This document shows, piece after piece, positions 20,110 to 30,388 of a DNA stretch of 64,000 nucleotides. This DNA comes from Aliamphritea spongicola (lineage in GTDB: Bacteria > Pseudomonadota > Gammaproteobacteria > Pseudomonadales > Balneatricaceae), in the NCBI GenBank assembly GCA_024347235.1, contig AP025283.1:1054001-1118000 (forward strand). The letters run 5' to 3'. A program made the position numbers and the translations under genes. The notes under the pieces are model-generated. The model ran no database searches, was not told the DNA's origin, and worked only from the letters and a program-made list of their open reading frames with translations. How positions within the stretch are numbered: the stretch's first letter is position 1; each line of letters opens with the position of its first letter.

Positions 20110-20866
20110 TTAAAACAGCAGCGCCGCGGCGGCCGCACAGGGTCATGATAAACAGGAACCATTTCAGGGTCTGCTGTTTAACACTGATTGCAAAGTGCAC
20201 GCCGATTCTGGCGCCGATCATGGCGCCTGCGCCCAGTATCAGGCCGGGCAGCCAGAGCACCTGACTCTGCGAGATAAATATGCCCAGCGCGACCGCCGTA
20301 AAGGCCAGTGAGCAGATGAGTTTCAGGGCATTGGCTCGCACCAGATCATAACGCAGGCTTCCTGCCAATGCGCCCAGCAGAATAAATCCAACCCCGGCCT
20401 GAACAAATCCGCCGTAAAATCCGGCAATGCCCAGCCACCACCAGGATGAAGGTTTTTCACTGACTTTATATGCCTGAGTGCCTTCCGGCGGGCAGACCAC
20501 CGACGGACGTATCAGAATAATCAGTGCCATGGTCAGCATGGTGCCGAGCAGCAGAGGTTTCAGTATCCAGCCGGGGGCGAAGGCAGCGGCAATTGCACCC
20601 AGCAGGCCGCCGGCAAGTGTGGGTATCAGAATCGGGCCGATATCATCCGTCGGGAGTTTGCCTTTATGTTTAAAGCCGAGTACCCCGGTAACCGATTGCA
20701 GGAAGATGCCTAACCGGTTGGTGGCGTTGGCAATTTCCGCCGGCATCCCCATGACCATCAGTACCGGAAGGGTAAGGTTAGAACCGCCGCCTGCGAGGAC
20801 ATTGATAATGCCGGAGGCGATGCCAACGGCGATCAGTAACAGGATGGTGACAAGTGACAGTTCCAT
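20110..20866 (-). CDS. TauE/SafE-family sulfite/anion exporter (frameshifted C-terminus)
   Basis: An inner-membrane protein of the TauE/SafE family, probably exporting sulfite or organosulfur anions. It starts LVTILLLIAVGIASGIINVLAGGGSNLT, including the conserved AGGGSxLT motif, and has about eight membrane segments. The literal frame continues across the flavodoxin gene as low-complexity sequence. A net two-base correction near 20123-20138 gives a short Ala-rich end and a stop at 20110 with about 252 residues, the usual family length. The exact C-terminus is uncertain. Confidence 0.7.
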
Positions 20867-21070
20867 GAATGCGGTCCGTTCTGTTCCATATACAGGCTGT
20901 GCATCATAACGAATCGGCAGGATAAGCGGAAATTGCCGGGTTTCATGCCGCGAAACGTTTTCACTGGCCCTTACTTCGGGTAAAATACTGTGCCTTTTAT
21001 TTGGCTTGGCAGGCGGTGTTTATTCCCGCTTTACAGCCGTTCATTTAACTGTCGAGTGTGATCATCAACG

Positions 21071-22165
21071 ATGGAAGTTAATCCAATCATTACCAGCCTG
21101 AAGGATATCAGTGAGCGTACCGAAGTACTGCGCGGATATCTGGAGTATGCCGAGAAACAGGATCGCCTGGAAGAAGTGACCCGTGAACTGGAAGATCCAG
21201 CGGTGTGGAACGAACCTGAACGTGCACAGGCACTGGGTAAAGAACGTTCTACTCTGGAAGGGGTGGTAAAGACCATTGATGATCTGACCAACGGTGTTAC
21301 CGAAGCAGAAGAGCTGCTGGAAATGGCCGTTGAGGAAGACGACGAAGATACCGTTGAAGAAGTACGCAGCGAAGTGGCCGCGCTTGAAGCCCTGCTGGGT
21401 CAGCTGGAATTCCGCCGTATGTTCTCCGGTGAAGCTGATGGTAACAACGCGTACCTGGATATTCAGGCCGGTTCCGGCGGTACTGAGGCACAGGACTGGG
21501 CAGAAATGATGCTGCGTATGTACCTGCGCTGGGGTGAAGATAAAGGCTTTAAAACCGAGTTGCTGGAATGTTCTGCCGGTGATGTGGCAGGTATCAAGTC
21601 TGCGACGATCAGCTTCCAGGGCGAGTATGCGTTTGGTTGGTTGCGAACTGAAACCGGCGTACACCGTCTGGTACGTAAGTCACCGTTCGATTCCGGTGGC
21701 CGCCGTCATACTTCATTCTCTTCTGTATTCGTATCCCCTGAGATCGATGACAACATTGAGATCGAAATTAACCCGGCGGATCTGCGGGTGGATGTATACC
21801 GTGCATCCGGTGCCGGTGGTCAGCACGTAAACAGAACTGAATCTGCGGTACGTATTACCCACGGCCCGTCTGGCATTGTGGTACAGAGCCAGAGCCAGCG
21901 TTCCCAGCACCAGAACAAAGACACCTGTATGAAGCAGCTGCGGGCAAAACTCTACGAGATGGAGATGCTCAAGCGCAGCGAAGCGGCACAGGAAACTGAA
22001 GATAACAAAGCGGATATTGGCTGGGGCAGCCAGATCCGTTCCTATGTACTGGACGACCAGCGCATTAAAGATTTGCGTACCAATGTTCAGAGCAGCAACT
22101 GTGACCGTGTACTGGACGGCGATCTGGATCTGTTCATTGAGGCTAGCCTCAAAGCAGGTCTGTAA
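21071..22165 (+). CDS. prfB: Peptide chain release factor 2, without programmed frameshift
   Basis: Release factor that reads UGA and UAA stop codons. 364 residues in one uninterrupted frame. The stop-recognition motif SPF ([11 protein letters not shown]) and the catalytic GGQ loop ([13 protein letters not shown]) are present. In most bacteria an in-frame UGA after about codon 25 forces autoregulatory +1 frameshifting. Here the equivalent place reads RGYLEYAEK with no stop and no internal Shine-Dalgarno, so the autoregulation appears absent. It precedes lysS by about 116 bp, the usual prfB-lysS pairing. Confidence 0.95.
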   Translation: MEVNPIITSLKDISERTEVLRGYLEYAEKQDRLEEVTRELEDPAVWNEPERAQALGKERSTLEGVVKTIDDLTNGVTEAEELLEMAVEEDDEDTVEEVRSEVAALEALLGQLEFRRMFSGEADGNNAYLDIQAGSGGTEAQDWAEMMLRMYLRWGEDKGFKTELLECSAGDVAGIKSATISFQGEYAFGWLRTETGVHRLVRKSPFDSGGRRHTSFSSVFVSPEIDDNIEIEINPADLRVDVYRASGAGGQHVNRTESAVRITHGPSGIVVQSQSQRSQHQNKDTCMKQLRAKLYEMEMLKRSEAAQETEDNKADIGWGSQIRSYVLDDQRIKDLRTNVQSSNCDRVLDGDLDLFIEASLKAGL

Positions 22166-22281
22166 GCAGATCTGTAAGCCGGCCTTAAAACGCCGTTACC
22201 GAAAAATATAATTGTCAGCGCTGCCGCAAGAGCGGCGCTGAGATACTGACAAGATTTCACCATTTAAAGGTTCCGAACACC

Positions 22282-23754
22282 ATGTCTGATAATACTCAGC
22301 AACAAGATGAAAACCGTTTGATTGCCGAGCGCCGTGAAAAACTGAATGCCCTGCGTGAGGCGGGTCAGGCGTTTCCGAATGCGTTCCGTCGCGACAGTTA
22401 CGCGCAGGATCTGCAGGAAACCTATGGCGAAAAATCTAAAGAAGAGCTGGAAGAGCTGGCAATTACAGTAAGCATTGCCGGCCGTGTAATGCTGAACCGT
22501 GGTGCCTTCGGTGTTGTTCAGGATATGACTGGCCGTATTCAGTTCTACGTGAACAAAGAAGCCCGTAAATTTGCCAAGAGCCTGGATCTGGGTGACATCA
22601 TCGGTGTGACCGGTGTGCTGCATAAGTCCGGTAAGGGTGACCTGTATGTGGATCTGGGTGAATACCAGCTGCTGACCAAGAACCTGCGCCCACTGCCGGA
22701 TAAGCACAAAGGCCTGCAGGACACTGAAATGCGCTACCGTCAGCGCTACGTGGACCTGATCACTAACGATAAGTCCCGCCGGGTATTCGAAATCCGTTCC
22801 AAAATTGTTTCCGGTATCCGTAACTACCTGACTGAGCGCCGCTACGTTGAAGCGGAAACGCCGATGCTGCAGGTGATTCCGGGTGGTGCAACGGCCCGTC
22901 CGTTTGTGACTCATCACAACGCGCTGGACCGTGATATGTACCTGCGTATCGCGCCGGAACTGTACCTGAAGCGTCTGGTTGTGGGTGGTTTTGAGCGGGT
23001 GTTCGAAATTAACCGTAACTTCCGTAACGAAGGGCTTTCAACCCGTCACAACCCTGAATTCACCATGTTGGAGTTCTATCAGGCATACGCGGATTACAAT
23101 GACCTGATGGACCTGACCGAAGACATGCTGCGTACTCTGGCGAAGGATGTTCTGGGTTCAACCACCATGACTTATCAGGAACAGGAATACGACCTGGGTG
23201 CGCCGTTCCGCCGCATCAGCGTGTTTGATTCCATTCTGCATTACAACCCGGATCTGACTGCATCGGACATCGATAACATCGAATCTGCCCGTGCGGTTGC
23301 CGACAAGCTGGGTATCCCGCTGAAAGACGGTTACGGTCTGGGTAAAGTGCAGATCGAGATCTTCGAGAAAACTGTTGAAGATCGTCTGGATCAGCCGACC
23401 TTCATTACTGAGTATCCGGCTGAAGTATCTCCGCTGGCGCGCCGCAACGATGAAAACCCGTTCATTACCGACCGTTTTGAATTCTTCATCGGTGGCCGTG
23501 AAGTGGCGAACGGCTTCTCGGAGCTTAACGACTCTGAAGATCAGGCTGAGCGTTTCCGTGCACAGGTTGAAGAGAAAGATGCCGGTGATGACGAAGCAAT
23601 GCACTTCGATGATGATTACATCAGCGCACTGGAGTACGGCCTGCCGCCGACTGCCGGTGAAGGTATCGGTATCGACCGTCTGGTGATGTTCTTCGCCGAT
23701 TGCGACTCGATCCGTGATGTTATTCTGTTCCCGGCGATGCGCCCGCGGGCATAA
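22282..23754 (+). CDS. lysS: Lysyl-tRNA synthetase (class II)
   Basis: Charges tRNA-Lys. 490 residues, intact. The N-terminal OB-fold anticodon-binding domain (about residues 50-150) is followed by the class II core with motif 2 ([14 protein letters not shown]) and motif 3 ([11 protein letters not shown]). A hairpin CAGCGC...GCGCTG lies in the gap after prfB and may moderate read-through. The gene ends at a clear terminator. Unlike many genes in this window it carries no frame break. Confidence 0.96.
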   Translation: MSDNTQQQDENRLIAERREKLNALREAGQAFPNAFRRDSYAQDLQETYGEKSKEELEELAITVSIAGRVMLNRGAFGVVQDMTGRIQFYVNKEARKFAKSLDLGDIIGVTGVLHKSGKGDLYVDLGEYQLLTKNLRPLPDKHKGLQDTEMRYRQRYVDLITNDKSRRVFEIRSKIVSGIRNYLTERRYVEAETPMLQVIPGGATARPFVTHHNALDRDMYLRIAPELYLKRLVVGGFERVFEINRNFRNEGLSTRHNPEFTMLEFYQAYADYNDLMDLTEDMLRTLAKDVLGSTTMTYQEQEYDLGAPFRRISVFDSILHYNPDLTASDIDNIESARAVADKLGIPLKDGYGLGKVQIEIFEKTVEDRLDQPTFITEYPAEVSPLARRNDENPFITDRFEFFIGGREVANGFSELNDSEDQAERFRAQVEEKDAGDDEAMHFDDDYISALEYGLPPTAGEGIGIDRLVMFFADCDSIRDVILFPAMRPRA

Positions 23755-23768
23755 TTGCCGGAACAGGG

Positions 23769-23800
23769 AAAAGCTGCCGCGAGAAGTCGCCGCAGCTTTT
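23769..23800 (+). terminator. Terminator of prfB-lysS
   Basis: The stem AAAAGCTGC/GCAGCTTTT, with a 14-nt loop, lies 15 bp after the lysS stop and ends in T residues. Confidence 0.7.
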
Positions 23801-23916
23801 GCTTTAAGCCCGCCGTAAACTGATACAGGACAGCTGCAGCCGGAATTGTGGCTGGAAAATCTGTAACAGCCGGTGTGAAATAGCGGTTGCTGATAACCGC
23901 AGTACAGGTGTGATGA

Positions 23917-24345
23917 ATGAGTTGGTTAATTCCTGAAAAGAAACGCAATATTCCCGGTAAACGCTGGCTGAGTATTTGTTTACGTACCCTGCACCTGATT
24001 GGCATTGCCGGTTTGTCCGGGGCGTTTCTGTTTGACCTGCCAATGTCTGCCTGGCACAGCTATCTGGTGCTGACGCTACTCAGCGGCGGCCTGATGGTAT
24101 TGAAAGAGCTGTACAGTGACGGGATCTGGCTGATGCAGTTGCGCGGTCAGATTATCATGCTGAAGATCGTTCTGCTGGCGCTGGCCTGGTTTTACTGGGA
24201 AGCCTACGACCTGTGGATTTATATGTTGTCGATCGTCCTGTCGGGCATCATTTCACACGGACCGGGTAAGCTGCGTTATTACTCCCTGTGGCATGGCAAG
24301 GTGTATACCCGGGATGTGATGCAGGAAGGCCTCTTGGGAAAGTAA
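23917..24345 (+). CDS. Four-helix inner-membrane protein, unknown
   Basis: A 142-residue protein with about four membrane segments ([72 protein letters not shown]) and a conserved-looking C-terminal tail ([17 protein letters not shown]). I do not recognise the family. It may form a transcription unit with ung, which starts 19 bp downstream. Confidence 0.65.
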   Translation: MSWLIPEKKRNIPGKRWLSICLRTLHLIGIAGLSGAFLFDLPMSAWHSYLVLTLLSGGLMVLKELYSDGIWLMQLRGQIIMLKIVLLALAWFYWEAYDLWIYMLSIVLSGIISHGPGKLRYYSLWHGKVYTRDVMQEGLLGK

Positions 24346-24364
24346 AGGACAGCGGAGAGAGCGA

Positions 24365-25097
24365 ATGACTGTGATTGCAGCGCTTAAAGAGCAGTTATCG
24401 GCAACTGCAGGCTGGCAAACCCATCTCGAAGGGGAGCTTGAGCAGGAGTATATGCAGCGGCTGGCTGCGTTTCTGGATGGAGAAATGGCCGCAGGTAAAG
24501 CGGTTTATCCACAGACCGCTGACTGGCTGCAGGCACTGCAAAGCACACCGCTGGATGCTGTAAAAGTTGTGATTCTGGGGCAGGACCCCTATCACCAGCC
24601 AGGCCAGGCCCACGGGCTGAGCTTTTCCGTACAGCCAGGGGTAAAAGTGCCGCCTTCCCTGAAAAATATGTACAAAGAACTGGCGACGGATCTGCAGGTG
24701 TCTGAGCCTGATCATGGTTTTTACAGCGCTGGGCGGAGCAGGGGGTGCTGTTACTGAACACCGTGCTGACGGTTGAATATAACAAAGCCGGCTCTCATCA
24801 GAAAAAGGCTGGGAGCCGTTTACCGACCGGATTATTGAAACAGTAAACAGCCAGTGCAGCGGTGTGGTTTTCGTGCTTTGGGGCAGTCATGCCCAGAAGA
24901 AGGCGGCGATGATCGACGACAGCAAGCACCTGATACTTGAATCTGTGCATCCGTCTCCGCTGTCAGCATTTCGCGGCTTCTTTGGCAGCCGGCCGTTCAG
25001 TCAGATTAATGAATATCTCGAAGCCAGTGGCCGCACGCCCGTGAACTGGCAACTGGAAAGCCTTGAGGCCAAACCTGATCAGGGAGCGCTGTTCTGA
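24365..25097 (+). CDS. ung: Uracil-DNA glycosylase (two frameshifts)
   Basis: Removes uracil from DNA, the first step of base-excision repair. About 244 residues after repair. The catalytic water-activating loop [18 protein letters not shown], the [10 protein letters not shown] segment, LWGSHAQKK, and the DNA-intercalating motif HPSPLSA are all present. Frame breaks are at the T run 24718-24722 and the A run 24802-24806, each cured by one base. The stop codon abuts the GTG start of the EamA gene. Confidence 0.92.
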
Positions 25098-25990
25098 GTG
25101 TTTGCTGATAACCCCAATATGCGCGGCGCAATGCTGATGATGGCCAGTATGGCCGGCTTTGTGTTTAACGACAGCATTATGAAATTTATGTCGGCGGATA
25201 TCAGCCTGTATCAGTCGATCTTTATCCGTGGTCTGATCGTGACCGCTCTGATTGCTGCACTGGCCTGGCGTTATGGTGTGTTGCGGCAGAGTCTGCAACG
25301 CCGGGACCGGATCTGGATGGGCTGGCGGGCGCTGGGGAAAGCGGCTCGACCCTCTGTTATCTGACCGGGCTGATGCATATTCCGATTGCTGCAGCAGCGT
25401 CGATTCAGCAAGCAGTCCCTTTGGTGATTACCTTTATTGGTGCCATATGGTTGGGTGAGCAGGTCGGCTGGCGGCGTTATACGGCGATCATTATTGGCTT
25501 TATCGGCGTGCTGCTGATTGTTCGTCCGGGAGCAGACAGCTTCAATGTGTATGTTATGTTCTCGGTGGCCGGGGTGATGTTTCTGGTGCTTCGTGACCTT
25601 TCTACCCGGCAGTTTTCGGCGGATGTTTCATCACTGTTTGTGGCGCTAGTTGGTTCGCTTCTGGTGACGGTGAGCAGCGGTGTGCTGTCTTTATTTGAAA
25701 CCTGGCAGCCGCTTACCTGGCCGCTGATGGCGGGGCTGGCTGCGGCAGCAGGGTTTATCTTTTTCGGTTACCTGTGTGGGGTGATGACCATGCGGGTAGG
25801 TGAAATCGCCTTTGTATCTCCTTTCCGGTATACGGTGCTGATCTGGGCTGCGTTGCTGGGGTATCTGGTATTCGATGAAGTGCCTGATAACTATATGTTG
25901 CTGGGCGGTCTGGTGATTGCAATGGCAGGTGTTTACAGTTTTACCGGGAGTCCCGTCTGGCAGCAAAGCCCTGAAGGATTGTGTAATTAA
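25098..25990 (+). CDS. EamA/DMT-family transporter (frameshifted)
   Basis: An inner-membrane protein of the drug/metabolite transporter superfamily, about 297 residues with ten predicted membrane segments in two EamA repeats. Repeat 1 contains the FNDSIMKF and SLYQSIFIRG segments and ends IPIAAAASIQQAVPLVITFIG; repeat 2 ends VGEIAFVSPFRYTVLIWAALLGYL. The substrate cannot be deduced. It begins directly after the ung stop (GTG start). One G missing in the run 25334-25337 breaks the frame. Confidence 0.78.
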
Positions 25991-26089
25991 TCTGACGGGA
26001 ACCGGACAATATTTATTGTGTCTGAGTATGGCGAATTTTGCCTGCCGGACAGGTGAAACGTTTTATTTCAAACTACAAGGAATCAGGGA

Positions 26090-26831
26090 ATGAAAAAATG
26101 GATGGGTAAGCTGGCGGCGCCGGCAGTTGCGATCAGCGTGTTAATGTCAGCCGGTGTGCAGGCTGCTGCACCTGAGGAGCTGGTGGCACTGAATAACCAG
26201 TGGCAACCGCTGATGAACGCTAAAGATATCGACGGGTTGAATAAGTTTTACGATGCCGATTCGTTGCTGGGGCAGTTTCCGTATGACAGCAGCAAAAATC
26301 TGCAGGGGCTGGAGGCGATCAGCCAGATGTTTGCCGGCGGGCCATTTGGCTTACCGGAGCTGAAAGCACAGGTGGATACGCTGGCGCTGGATGCTAAGGA
26401 TGATACAGCTCTGCTGGTGAAAAACTGGGATATCAGTTTTAAGGATGGTGGCTTTAAGGGACTGGCGGTCGAGGTTCTGAGCAATACCTCTGATGGCTGG
26501 AAGCGTCGTATTGATATCGGTGCCGGCGGGTTAACCTCAGCAGCAGGTTTTGCCGATACTGATACAGAGATTGATAACACCGCCTTTAACAGCCTGGCAG
26601 ATGATTATGCCGTCCGTTCTGCGGGGGCTGCCCGGGTAAGTCTGGATGATGCTGAGCTGCCGGATTTTACGGAAGGTTTTGAAGTGGATAATCTGCTCAG
26701 TGTAGAGCAGGGTAGCAATGGGCTACTGATCAGTCGTCTGACCGGCAAAGGTCAGAGCTTTTGCTGTTAAATGCCGTAGAGAAACCGCTGAAGGCTGGCA
26801 GGTTAAGGTGCAGATGAGCGCTGTACTCTAA
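26090..26831 (+). CDS. Exported NTF2/SnoaL-like protein, unknown (frameshifted C-terminus)
   Basis: A periplasmic protein of about 247 residues. The signal peptide is clear (KKWMGKLAAPAVAISVLMSAGVQAA). The following 110 residues look like an NTF2/SnoaL fold (LVALNNQWQPLMNAKDIDGLNKFYD then LVKNWDISF). The C-terminal domain is unfamiliar. The literal frame ends at 26769; two single-base restorations near 26752 and 26792 give ELLLLNAVEK and a natural end, AEGWQVKVQMSAVL, at 26831. The function is unknown. Confidence 0.6.
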
Positions 26832-26845
26832 GTCGTAACGGCTAT

Positions 26846-26879
26846 AAAAACGGCATACCTGAAAGGGGATGCCGTTTTT
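26846..26879 (+). terminator. Bidirectional terminator
   Basis: A perfect 11-bp stem AAAAACGGCAT/ATGCCGTTTTT lies between the convergent NTF2-like and YgfZ-linked genes. Confidence 0.85.
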
Positions 26880-26899
26880 GTCTGCCAGAGACCGGTGGT

Positions 26900-27465
26900 T
26901 TAGTTGAGATCTTCCCGGCCGTTAAACTGGCGGCGCAGTTGCAGGTTCTCACTGATCTGGCTGTCCGGGTCGTCACTGAGTAGGACCACCAGTTCACCGT
27001 CAATAAAGTCCTGCTCAATGCCGATCATCAGTCCGGGCCCTGATCAAAGCGCAGCAGAATCAGGGCGTCGTAGTTGAACGCTTCTGACGGCATCTGCAGT
27101 TTGCTGGCGACGATGTCGAACCGTTCCTGTTGCTGATAAATTTCGATCTTTTGCAGGTAGCTGTCAGTGGGCAATTCCAGCCAACAGCTGGTGTCTTCGT
27201 CCGGCGTGACGTCATTGCGCAACTGACAGTCGAGCCGGCCAAAGCTGAAGCCGTCCTGGAATGCCTGCCGCAGAGTACCGACTTCCAGCCACTGGGTATC
27301 GCCACAGCTGAAACGCAGCTGCCGGGCACGGTACAGTTCACTGCCAAAGCCACTGCTCATACCCTCAATCCAGATACGCCGTACAGAATGACTGAACAGT
27401 TCCTGGAGCGCGTCCTGCGCCTGTTTATCCAGATGCAGGACTTTTAGCAGAATAGGATCACTCAT
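26900..27465 (-). CDS. Unknown protein translationally coupled to ygfZ (frameshifted)
   Basis: About 188 residues after repair. Soluble, acidic, no signal peptide; I do not recognise a family. It begins SDPILLKVLHLDKQAQDALQ and includes WLEVGTLRQAFQDGFSFGRL. One missing base near 27038 (GGC CCG GGA expected) breaks the frame; the repaired end reads DSQISENLQLRRQFNGREDLN. Its ATG overlaps the ygfZ stop by 4 bp, so the two are translated together and may act in the same process. Confidence 0.55.
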
Positions 27466-28495
27466 CGTTTGGCTTCAAACAGTTCCGGATCAAGGGTGTA
27501 AGGCAGGTCCAGACGTTCCAGTTGCGGGCCTTCCTGGGTTTCCAGATGCAGGCTCTGAGAGGCGTCATCGAAGACGTCTTTCAGCATGACCGCCAGCAGC
27601 TGATATTCGCCATCACCGGACGGTGCACTGCACACCACGTTGCCAACACTGGCGCGGGCGGCAGTGGCCAGTACGGTGCCGGCAGCCGGTGCGGTATCCG
27701 CCTGTACACTTAGACGGAACATCGGGCGCTTCAGTTTGCCGCGGTGCTGCAGCCGGGTGATGATTTCCTGACCGGTGTAGCAGCCCTTGCGGAAGCTGAC
27801 GCCCTCAAAGGCCTGCAGGTTAGTCATTTGTGGAATGAAGGTCTCCAGCGTGTCTGGTGTCAGAGACGGGATACCCTGCTGGATTTCGCTGAGTAACCAG
27901 CTTTCACTGCCGGTCAGTGAGCCGCTTTTAAGCAGCTGTTCCAGTGCGGCTTCTGCCTGTGCCTGTTCCAGCCACAATTCGTAGCGTTCGCCGGCAACTT
28001 TAACCAGCACGCCGCCGTCCAGTGTTACAAACTGATCGGCTTCGGCCGGCAGTTCGTTGCCCAGTGCTGCCAGTGCAGATGCCGCATCGCTGCCCTGTAT
28101 ACCCAGGCCAACTACAGTGTCGCTGATGTCTTTGCCGTCGGCTTTGGAGAACATCATGTACTTGTTCAGTGCCGTCAGTGCGTTGCTGAGGATCTGGCGG
28201 TTGGTACGCAGCCAGAATCCGCCTTCGGCGGGTATTACCCTGCTCAGGCTGATCATGCTGCCTTTGACGTTGTTGTGTGATGCCAGGCGGCTGAAGCCAT
28301 TGCTGATATCGCGCATGTCGCAGGAAATCTGCCCCTGAAGGAATTTTTCTGCATCCGGGCCGATGACGCTGAACAGGCCTAAATGTGTCAGGGAGTAATA
28401 CTGAGTGCCGGGTTAACCGGGGCAGGGCTGTAGCTGTAGCCCTGTTCATCAATGCTGATCTGCTGCGTTTCTAAGATGCTGTGCCAGGTGCTCAT
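27462..28495 (-). CDS. ygfZ: tRNA-modifying/Fe-S protein YgfZ, folate-binding (frameshifted)
   Basis: A folate-binding protein of the GcvT-like fold that helps maintain certain Fe-S enzymes such as MiaB. About 344 residues after repair. The family signature KGCYTGQEIITR is present at the expected position in the C-terminal third. The N-terminal 35 residues (STWHSILETQQ...) and the GLFSVIGPDAEKFLQGQISCD segment are in different frames, joined by one base near 28415. It overlaps the downstream unknown gene by 4 bp. Confidence 0.85.
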
Positions 28496-28596
28496 AGCAT
28501 GACCTTCTTGCCGTAAAGCAGCCACGGTACCGGTTTATTCCGGAGGTGACTGCTTTGTTAAGTATGTGCCTGTTATATGGTGGCAAATTGCGGGAA

Positions 28597-29447
28597 TTAA
28601 ACCCGGTTGCCGAAAGCGTGGCCCATGTTTACCGGGCTGCCTGCCTGCAGGTTTTCCTGCCATTCAATGACGTCTTTGCCGAACAGCAGAATGACAGTTG
28701 AACCCAGTTTAAAGCGGCCCATTTCTGCGCCTTTTTCCAGTACAACCGGTTCCTGCGGTTGAGGTGAATGTTCAATCCGCCAGGTTTTGCGTTGCTGTGG
28801 TGCAACCTGACCGGCCCAGACAGTTTCAATGCCGGCGACGATCATTGCGCCAACCAGAATCATTGCCATCGGGCCGTATTCGGTATCAAAGATTGCCACC
28901 AGGCGTTCGTTACGGGCGAACAGGTTTTCCACACCTTCAGCGGTTGTCTGGTTTACGGAGTACAGATCTCCCGGTACATAAATGGTGTCCCGCAGGGTGC
29001 CGGTTACCGGCATGTGTACCCGGTGGTAATCTTTCGGTGACAGGTAAACAGTGGCGAACTGGCCATCAATGAACTGTTCGGCCAGGTCGTTATAGCCGCC
29101 CAGCAGGGTGGTTAATGCATAGCCGCGGCCTTTTGCCTGAAAAACACGGCCGTGATCAATCGGCCCGAGCTGGCTGATGGCACCGTCTGCCGGGCTGATG
29201 ATATCTGTGTCGGCCAGTGGGCGGCGGTCTAACTTAATTTCCCGGGTAAAGAAGCTGTTAAAGTCCGGGTATGCATTCAGTGATTCCTGGACGGCTTCAC
29301 TCATGTTGACGTTGTAGCGTTTGGCGAACCAGCTGATAAAGGTGCTTTTACCCAGTTGATCCGGCAGTCAGCCAGCTTACCCACTAAGCGCGATAACAGG
29401 TGTTGTGGCAGGAGGTGTTGTAACAGAATGAAGATTTTATCTTTCAC
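28597..29447 (-). CDS. psd: Phosphatidylserine decarboxylase proenzyme (frameshifted)
   Basis: An inner-membrane enzyme making phosphatidylethanolamine. About 283 residues. The autocleavage site that generates the pyruvoyl group is LGST (in FKLGSTVILLFGKD) near the C-terminus. The segments FNSFFTREIK, ISPADGAISQLG and YHRVHMPVTG are diagnostic. The start is GTG 29447 (KDKIFILLQHLLPQHLLSR); one base is missing in the T run 29346-29349. It lies beside the rhodanese gene, as in pseudomonads. Essential for PE synthesis, so the break is surely artefactual. Confidence 0.92.
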
Positions 29448-29540
29448 TTAAATAATCCAGGTCGTTTAACAAAGTTTACCCGCCGACAGCGATGGCTGAC
29501 GGCGGGTAAGCGAAAATTATTTTAACGGTGTTGTAAGGAG

Positions 29541-30358
29541 TTACTGCTCAACCGGTGTACTTGGATGATTGCCCCACTCAAACCAGGAGCCATCGTAGCA
29601 GCGGACATTTTCAAAGCCAAGGTGCTTCGTGAACAGATAGCTCAGACCGGATCGCCGGTGGGTCTGGCAGTGGGTGATCACTGTTTTGTCAGGCGTAACG
29701 CCCAGGGCAGCAAGTTCTTCAAGAATGTCTGCTGCCGGTCGCAGGCGGGTGTCCTGTTCAGAGATCAGGGCGTTGGTCCAGTTGTAGTTAACCGCCCGGG
29801 TATATGCCCGCCTTTTGCGGCGTTTACCACTTTTTCGCCCCGGTATTCAGCAGGGGAGCGGACGTCGAGAATGCAGTGCTCAGGGTTGTTTAAGTGGGTG
29901 AGGATATATTCCATGTCGGCCAGGTTATGGGTGTCTAGGCTGGCCGGGTATTCGGTTGGCTCATAGTGCGGTACCTCGGCCGTGGTTGCAAAGCCGGCGT
30001 CTTCCCAGGCTTTGAGGTGGCCGTCGAGAAATGAGCAGGCGCTGTGACCAGCAGCGTGCAGGGTCCAGATCATCCGGCCGGCCTGCGGGCCCATCTGATC
30101 GTCATAGACCACGACGTGGCTGTCCGGTGTGATACCCAGTGAGGCAAGCAGTGCACTGAACTGGGCGTCTGATGGCCGTTTGTTCGGTATTGGCTGTTCA
30201 CCGCAAAGCAGCCCTGCCGGGGCCATGTGACGGGCGCCGGGCAGATGTTTAGTGGCGTAATTTTCAGCAGATGAAAGGTCAATGATGACAATCTGACCCG
30301 GATCGCGGTCAAGCTGTTCGGCAAGCTGTGCAGGAGAAACCAGTAAAGGCAGTGACAT
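29541..30358 (-). CDS. Two-domain rhodanese, thiosulfate/3-mercaptopyruvate sulfurtransferase (frameshifted)
   Basis: About 272 residues in two rhodanese domains. The N-terminal domain is inactive in type (no Cys at the loop). The C-terminal domain carries the active-site Cys in VITHCQTHRRSGL. The loop after Cys (CQTHRRS) is closer to thiosulfate than mercaptopyruvate sulfurtransferases, but the substrate is not settled. The literal frame ends at 29765; one base in the C run 29795-29797 restores AVNYNWTNALISEQ onward. It corresponds in position to rhdA beside psd in Pseudomonas. Confidence 0.85.
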
Positions 30359-30388
30359 AGACTGTATCCCGGAATAGGCGGATTAAAG

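Noticed and set aside
22215..22240. Hairpin between prfB and lysS as a terminator or riboswitch
   Set aside because: The stem CAGCGC...GCGCTG is good but no T tract follows and no aptamer class is recognisable; it may only tune read-through.
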